From Phytohabitans rumicis (GTDB lineage Bacteria; Actinomycetota; Actinomycetes; Mycobacteriales; Micromonosporaceae), in assembly GCF_011764445.1 (NCBI RefSeq), contig NZ_BLPG01000001.1, positions 62,001-126,000 on the forward strand: 64,000 nt of DNA. The letters run 5' to 3'. The position numbers and the translations under genes are program-made. The number at the start of each line of letters is the position of its first letter. Position 1 is the stretch's first letter. Shown here one piece after another: positions 60,820 to 64,000 of this stretch. The notes below the pieces were generated by a model, which had not been told where the DNA came from, did not search any database, and saw only the letters and a program-made list of their open reading frames with translations.

Positions 60820-62363
60820 CACCACACGTTCAGGCCGCGGTGATCGGTGCCGGGCCGACCGGCACCACGGCCGCGATCATGCTGGCGCGGCGCGGCGTCG
60901 AGTGTCTCGTGCTGGACCGCTGGCCCGAGGTGTACCCGCTGCCGCGGGCGGTGCACTTCGACGACGAGGTCTTCCGGATCCTCGCCGGCCTCGGCGTCGG
61001 CGAGCAGGTACGGGCCATCTCCCGCCCGGCCGCGGGCATGCGCCTGGTCGACGCGAACCTGCGGCCGCTGGCCGAGTTCACCCGCGACCCGCACGCGGGC
61101 CCGCACGGCTACCCGCAGGCGAACATGTTCGACCAGCCGGACCTCGAACGCGTCCTGCGGGCCCGGCTCGCCGAGCTGCCCCACGCCCGGCTGCGTACCG
61201 GGGTGGAGGTGTTCGCCGTCGAGCAGGTGCCCGGCGGCCCGGCACCGGTACAGGTGCGCTACCGCGACCTGAGCACCGGCGCCGAGCTCGAGGTCTGGGC
61301 GGACGCGGTGCTCGGGTGCGACGGCGCCAACAGCCTCGTCCGTGACGGCATCGGCGCCGCCATGGAGGACCTGGGGTTCGCGCAGCGGTGGCTGGTCGTC
61401 GACGCGCACAGCCCGCGGCCCCTCGACGGGTACGACGGGGTGCAGCAGGTCTGCGACCCCGACCGGGCGGCCACGTTCATGATGGTCACCCCGGGCCGGT
61501 ACCGGTGGGAGTTCCGGCTGCGCGACGGCGAGCCGGACGACCTGGACCAGGCGCGCGTCGTCGCGCTGATCCGGCCCTGGCTCGGCACCGTCGACCCGGA
61601 CAAGCTCACGTTCCAGCGCCGCACCGCGTACACCTTCCGGGGCAGCGTGGCGCGGCGCTGGCGCGACCGGCGGGTGTTCCTGCTCGGCGACGCCGCGCAC
61701 CTCACGCCGCCGTTCATCGGCCAGGGCATGTGCGCCGGCATCCGCGACGCCGCCAACCTCACCTGGAAGCTCGCGCTGGTCCTTTCCGGCCGGGCCGGCG
61801 ACCGGCTGCTGGACACCTACGAGGCCGAGCGGCGCCCGTACGCCCGCCGGGTCGTCCGCATGGCGATCCTCGTCGGCTGGCTCATGACCGGCTGCAGCGC
61901 GCGCACCGCCGGGCTGCGGCGGGCCGCCCTGCGTACCGTGAGCCGGCTGCCCGGCGTCGAGCAGCGGGTCCTCGACACGGCCTGGCCCGCCTTTCCCGCC
62001 GGGCCGTTGACCGCCCGTCGCGACCGCGCCGCGGGCCGGCTCTGCCCGCAGCCGCGCGTGCGTACGGCGGACGGCGACGTGCCGCTGGACCAGGCCCTCG
62101 GCGACGGGTTCGCGGTCGTCACCCGCCGCCCCGACACGGGTAGCGCCTTCGACCCGCGGACGCGTGACTTCTTCGAGGCGCTCGGCACCCGGTTCGTCCA
62201 CTGCGACGATCCAGCGCTGCGGCCCCTGTTCGACCGGGCCCGCGCCGAGGCTCTGCTGGTGCGGCCGGACCGGGTGGTCGCCGCCAGCGCCGACCGGGCC
62301 GACCTGCGCGGCTGGCGCCACCTCCTGGAGGCCGCCGGGATCACCTCTACGATTTCGGCATGA
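60816..62363 (+). CDS. FAD-dependent aromatic hydroxylase (MhpA-like)
   Basis: A 515-residue flavoprotein monooxygenase. It has VIGAGPTGTTAAIMLARRG at residues 9-27, then the NAD(P)H/FAD motif VLGCDGANSLVRDGIGA and the GDAAHLTPPFIGQGMCAGIRD-type FAD motif (here split to stay short), and a thioredoxin-like C-terminal domain. This matches 3-(3-hydroxyphenyl)propionate and related hydroxylases that make the catechol for the dioxygenase at 58778. Overlaps of 4 bp tie it to FAH and TetR genes. Confidence 0.88.
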   Translation: MTPHVQAAVIGAGPTGTTAAIMLARRGVECLVLDRWPEVYPLPRAVHFDDEVFRILAGLGVGEQVRAISRPAAGMRLVDANLRPLAEFTRDPHAGPHGYPQANMFDQPDLERVLRARLAELPHARLRTGVEVFAVEQVPGGPAPVQVRYRDLSTGAELEVWADAVLGCDGANSLVRDGIGAAMEDLGFAQRWLVVDAHSPRPLDGYDGVQQVCDPDRAATFMMVTPGRYRWEFRLRDGEPDDLDQARVVALIRPWLGTVDPDKLTFQRRTAYTFRGSVARRWRDRRVFLLGDAAHLTPPFIGQGMCAGIRDAANLTWKLALVLSGRAGDRLLDTYEAERRPYARRVVRMAILVGWLMTGCSARTAGLRRAALRTVSRLPGVEQRVLDTAWPAFPAGPLTARRDRAAGRLCPQPRVRTADGDVPLDQALGDGFAVVTRRPDTGSAFDPRTRDFFEALGTRFVHCDDPALRPLFDRARAEALLVRPDRVVAASADRADLRGWRHLLEAAGITSTISA

Positions 62364-62995
62364 CGCAGGCGGCATCCGGAAATCGTCTGGACCGGCGCAA
62401 GGCACGCACCCGCGCCGCGCTGGTGTCGGCCGCCCGGGCGCTGCTGACCTCCCGCGATCCGGGCGAAGTCAGCATCCAGGAGATCACCGACGCGGCCGAC
62501 GTGGGCTTCGGGTCCTTCTACAACCACTTCACGTCGAAGCAGGAGCTCTTCGAGGCGGCCGTGGACGAGGTCATCGAGGAGCACGGCGCGATGCTGGACG
62601 AGGTCACCGCGGACATCCGCGATCCGGCCGAGGTCTTCGCCGCGTCGGTGCGCATCACCGCGCGGTTCCCGAAGACGCAGCCCGAGATGGCGAAGATCAT
62701 CGACCGGGTCGGGCCGCGCTACCTCACCGCGTCGCACGGGCTGGCGCCGCGGGCGCTGCGCGATCTGCTGCACGCCCGGGACGCCGGCCGGCTCGCGTTC
62801 GCCGACCCGACCGTGGCCATCGCGTGCGCCGGCGGCGCCCTGCTGGGCGTGCTGCACCTGAGCCTGTTCCAGCAGCAGGCGTCCGCCATCGACCACGCCG
62901 CGGACGAGCTCGCCGTCAGCCTGCTGCGGATGTTCGGACTGGCCGAGGCCGACGCCCGCGAGGTGGCCGGCCGCCCGCTGCCGCGCTCACGCTGA
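62360..62995 (+). CDS. TetR-family regulator of the meta-cleavage operon
   Basis: A 211-residue TetR protein: HTH VSIQEITDAADVGFGSFYNH with FTSKQELFEAAVDEV, followed by helical ligand-binding region (PRYLTASHGLAPRALRDLL). ATG overlaps the hydroxylase stop, so it is made with the enzymes. It probably represses the promoter carrying TGATGATTTCATCA and is released by an aromatic substrate or its CoA-free product. Confidence 0.88.
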   Translation: MTQAASGNRLDRRKARTRAALVSAARALLTSRDPGEVSIQEITDAADVGFGSFYNHFTSKQELFEAAVDEVIEEHGAMLDEVTADIRDPAEVFAASVRITARFPKTQPEMAKIIDRVGPRYLTASHGLAPRALRDLLHARDAGRLAFADPTVAIACAGGALLGVLHLSLFQQQASAIDHAADELAVSLLRMFGLAEADAREVAGRPLPRSR

Positions 62996-63021
62996 CCCCG
63001 CCTCGCGGGCTGAGCCGCCGG

Positions 63022-63507
63022 TCAAGCGCTGGCGGACAGGTCGTGCGTGGCGGTACGGCCGGCGCCGGTGGCCTTGGCCAGGAAGTCGGCCACTAGCCGC
63101 AGTTGCCCGTCGTCGTACTCGGCGCAGATGGCGTCCATCGCCGTGTTCATCCCGGCGAAGAGGCCGAACATCTCCTTGCCGCGGTCCGGCAGCGCGCGGA
63201 CGATGACAGCGCGCCGGTCCGCGGCGTCACGCTCGCGCACGATCCAGCCGGCGCGCTCCAGCCGGTCCAGGATGCCGGTCATGGTGGCCGGGTGCAGGCC
63301 GGCCAGGCGGGCCAGGGCGGTCGGGCTCAGCGGCCCCTGCCGGCTGACGAGGTCGAGACAGTCCATGTCGATGTCCTTGAGGTCGAGGTGGGTCCCGACC
63401 TGGCGGTTCAGCATCGACAGCTGGTTGTGCAGGTCGCGCATCGACTCCTTGATCTGCGTGGTGAGGCGCCGCCGGGCACGCTGATCCCCTGATGTTACGT
63501 GACTCAT
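63022..63507 (-). CDS. MarR-family regulator
   Basis: A 161-residue MarR protein: LARLAGLHPATMTGILDRLE is the recognition helix region and RAGWIVRERDAADRRAVIVR the wing. It is divergent from the NAD(P)-binding protein gene with an AT-rich gap containing direct repeats, and likely represses both genes in response to a phenolic or oxidant signal. ATG at 63507. Confidence 0.9.
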   Translation of the reverse strand: MSHVTSGDQRARRRLTTQIKESMRDLHNQLSMLNRQVGTHLDLKDIDMDCLDLVSRQGPLSPTALARLAGLHPATMTGILDRLERAGWIVRERDAADRRAVIVRALPDRGKEMFGLFAGMNTAMDAICAEYDDGQLRLVADFLAKATGAGRTATHDLSASA

Positions 63508-63524
63508 ATTGTCTCGATCCCGAA

Positions 63525-63551
63525 CTCAACTAATATGGTTCTCAAATAATA
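63525..63551. promoter_or_regulatory. Direct repeats in the marR/oxidoreductase promoter
   Basis: CTCAACTAATA (63525-63535) and CTCAAATAATA (63541-63551) form an 11-bp direct repeat with one mismatch and a 16-bp period in an unusually AT-rich stretch between the two divergent genes. Likely MarR binding or -10 elements. Confidence 0.5.
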
Positions 63552-63584
63552 CGGCATCGAGAGTCCCAGAGAGGGGCAGGACCG

Positions 63585-64000
63585 ATGAGACTCACGATCG
63601 TGGCCGCCACCGGCGGCATCGGACGGCACCTGGTCGAGCAGGCGGTGGCCGGCGGGCACGAGGTGACCGCCGTCGCGCGCCGCCCCCGCGACCTTCCGCC
63701 CGGCATCCGCACCGTCGCCGTCGACCTCGCCGCGCCGGACCCGCGGGCGCTGGCCTCGGCCGTCCGCGGCGCCGACGCCGTGCTGTCCGGGCTCGGCCCG
63801 CGCGACCCGCGCACGGACGTCGGCATCACCTCGGGCGGCACCCGCGCGATCGTCGCGGCCATGCAGGCCGAGCACGTCCGGCGGATCATCATCGTCAGCG
63901 CCGCACCGGTCGGACCGGTGCCCGTGCCCGGCCAGCCGAAGCCGCCCCGGCACGATCCGGGCGACGGCTTCTTCATGCGCCACCTGGGCAGCCGGTTCGC
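63585..64000 (+). CDS. NAD(P)-binding oxidoreductase, NmrA/atypical SDR (3' end outside window)
   Basis: The first 138 codons of an atypical SDR run to the window edge. MRLTIVAATGGIGRHLVEQA has the TGGIG nucleotide loop at the very N-terminus, VTAVARRPRDL follows at the second strand, and SAAPVGPVPVPGQ takes the place of the usual active-site serine region. This pattern fits NAD(P)H-binding quinone reductase-like proteins often placed under MarR control. GAGGGG lies upstream of ATG 63585. Confidence 0.82.
   Translation, partial: MRLTIVAATGGIGRHLVEQAVAGGHEVTAVARRPRDLPPGIRTVAVDLAAPDPRALASAVRGADAVLSGLGPRDPRTDVGITSGGTRAIVAAMQAEHVRRIIIVSAAPVGPVPVPGQPKPPRHDPGDGFFMRHLGSRF

Overview
The window is very GC-rich DNA with frequent GTG starts, ATGA/GTGA-type stop-start overlaps and actinobacterial families: HelD/HelR-type RNA polymerase ATPase, LmeA-like DUF2993 protein, MerR- and DesK/NarL-controlled ABC-2 exporters, and many TetR and SDR proteins. 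An actinomycete is certain. A Micromonosporaceae-type genome is my best guess from overall style and the long palindromic intergenic elements, but I could not test it. I saw no rRNA, tRNA, CRISPR array, integrase or transposase.

Layout. 1-7.3 kb: the end of a drug exporter, a HelR-like helicase, a TetR/mddA divergent pair with twin operators, an unusual alpha/beta-hydrolase-glycosyltransferase fusion, and an SDR. 7.3-11 kb: small unknowns, an AraC/phytanoyl-dioxygenase pair, a lipoprotein and an enoyl-CoA isomerase. 11-18.2 kb: two ABC-2 export units, one with a two-component system and one with a MerR regulator. 18.2-21.6 kb: an FAD oxidase, a zinc dehydrogenase, then a repeat-rich gap and the scar of a deletion that decapitated a divergent MFS/Lrp gene pair. 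21.8-24.4 kb: a CbiMNQO-type cobalt/nickel ECF transporter. 24.5-28 kb: TetR, an acyl-CoA dehydrogenase and an LmeA-like protein.

28-58 kb is one large catabolic regulon. Nine transcription units holding about 32 genes each start beside a copy of a palindrome with consensus AACTGAnnTCAGTT (seven sites). Two paralogous TetR regulators lie inside it. It encodes an iron-type ABC importer, an MBL-fold hydrolase, an acyl-CoA ligase, four acyl-CoA dehydrogenases, two APH-type kinases, a HAD protein, two enoyl-CoA hydratases, a thiolase, an Ltp2-like aldolase with its DUF35 partner, and many dehydrogenases. The HAD, APH and ACAD proteins correspond to the three domains of animal ACAD10 and to the LvaA/LvaC logic of levulinate catabolism. 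The best hypothesis is degradation of a lactone or 4-hydroxy acid (possibly branched or cyclic) through 4-phosphoacyl-CoA, followed by beta-oxidation and retro-aldol cleavage.

58.7-63 kb is a compact aromatic meta-cleavage unit (flavin hydroxylase, extradiol dioxygenase, FAH-family hydrolase, TetR) with its own palindrome TGATGATTTCATCA. The window ends in a divergent MarR/NAD(P)-binding protein pair.

Quality note: at least fifteen genes or gene positions are broken by a single missing G or C in a short G/C run, and in most cases restoring one base recreates a perfect stop-start overlap with the next gene. These look like homopolymer under-calls in the assembly rather than real pseudogenes. 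I annotate such genes as full-length and give the position of each suspected error.
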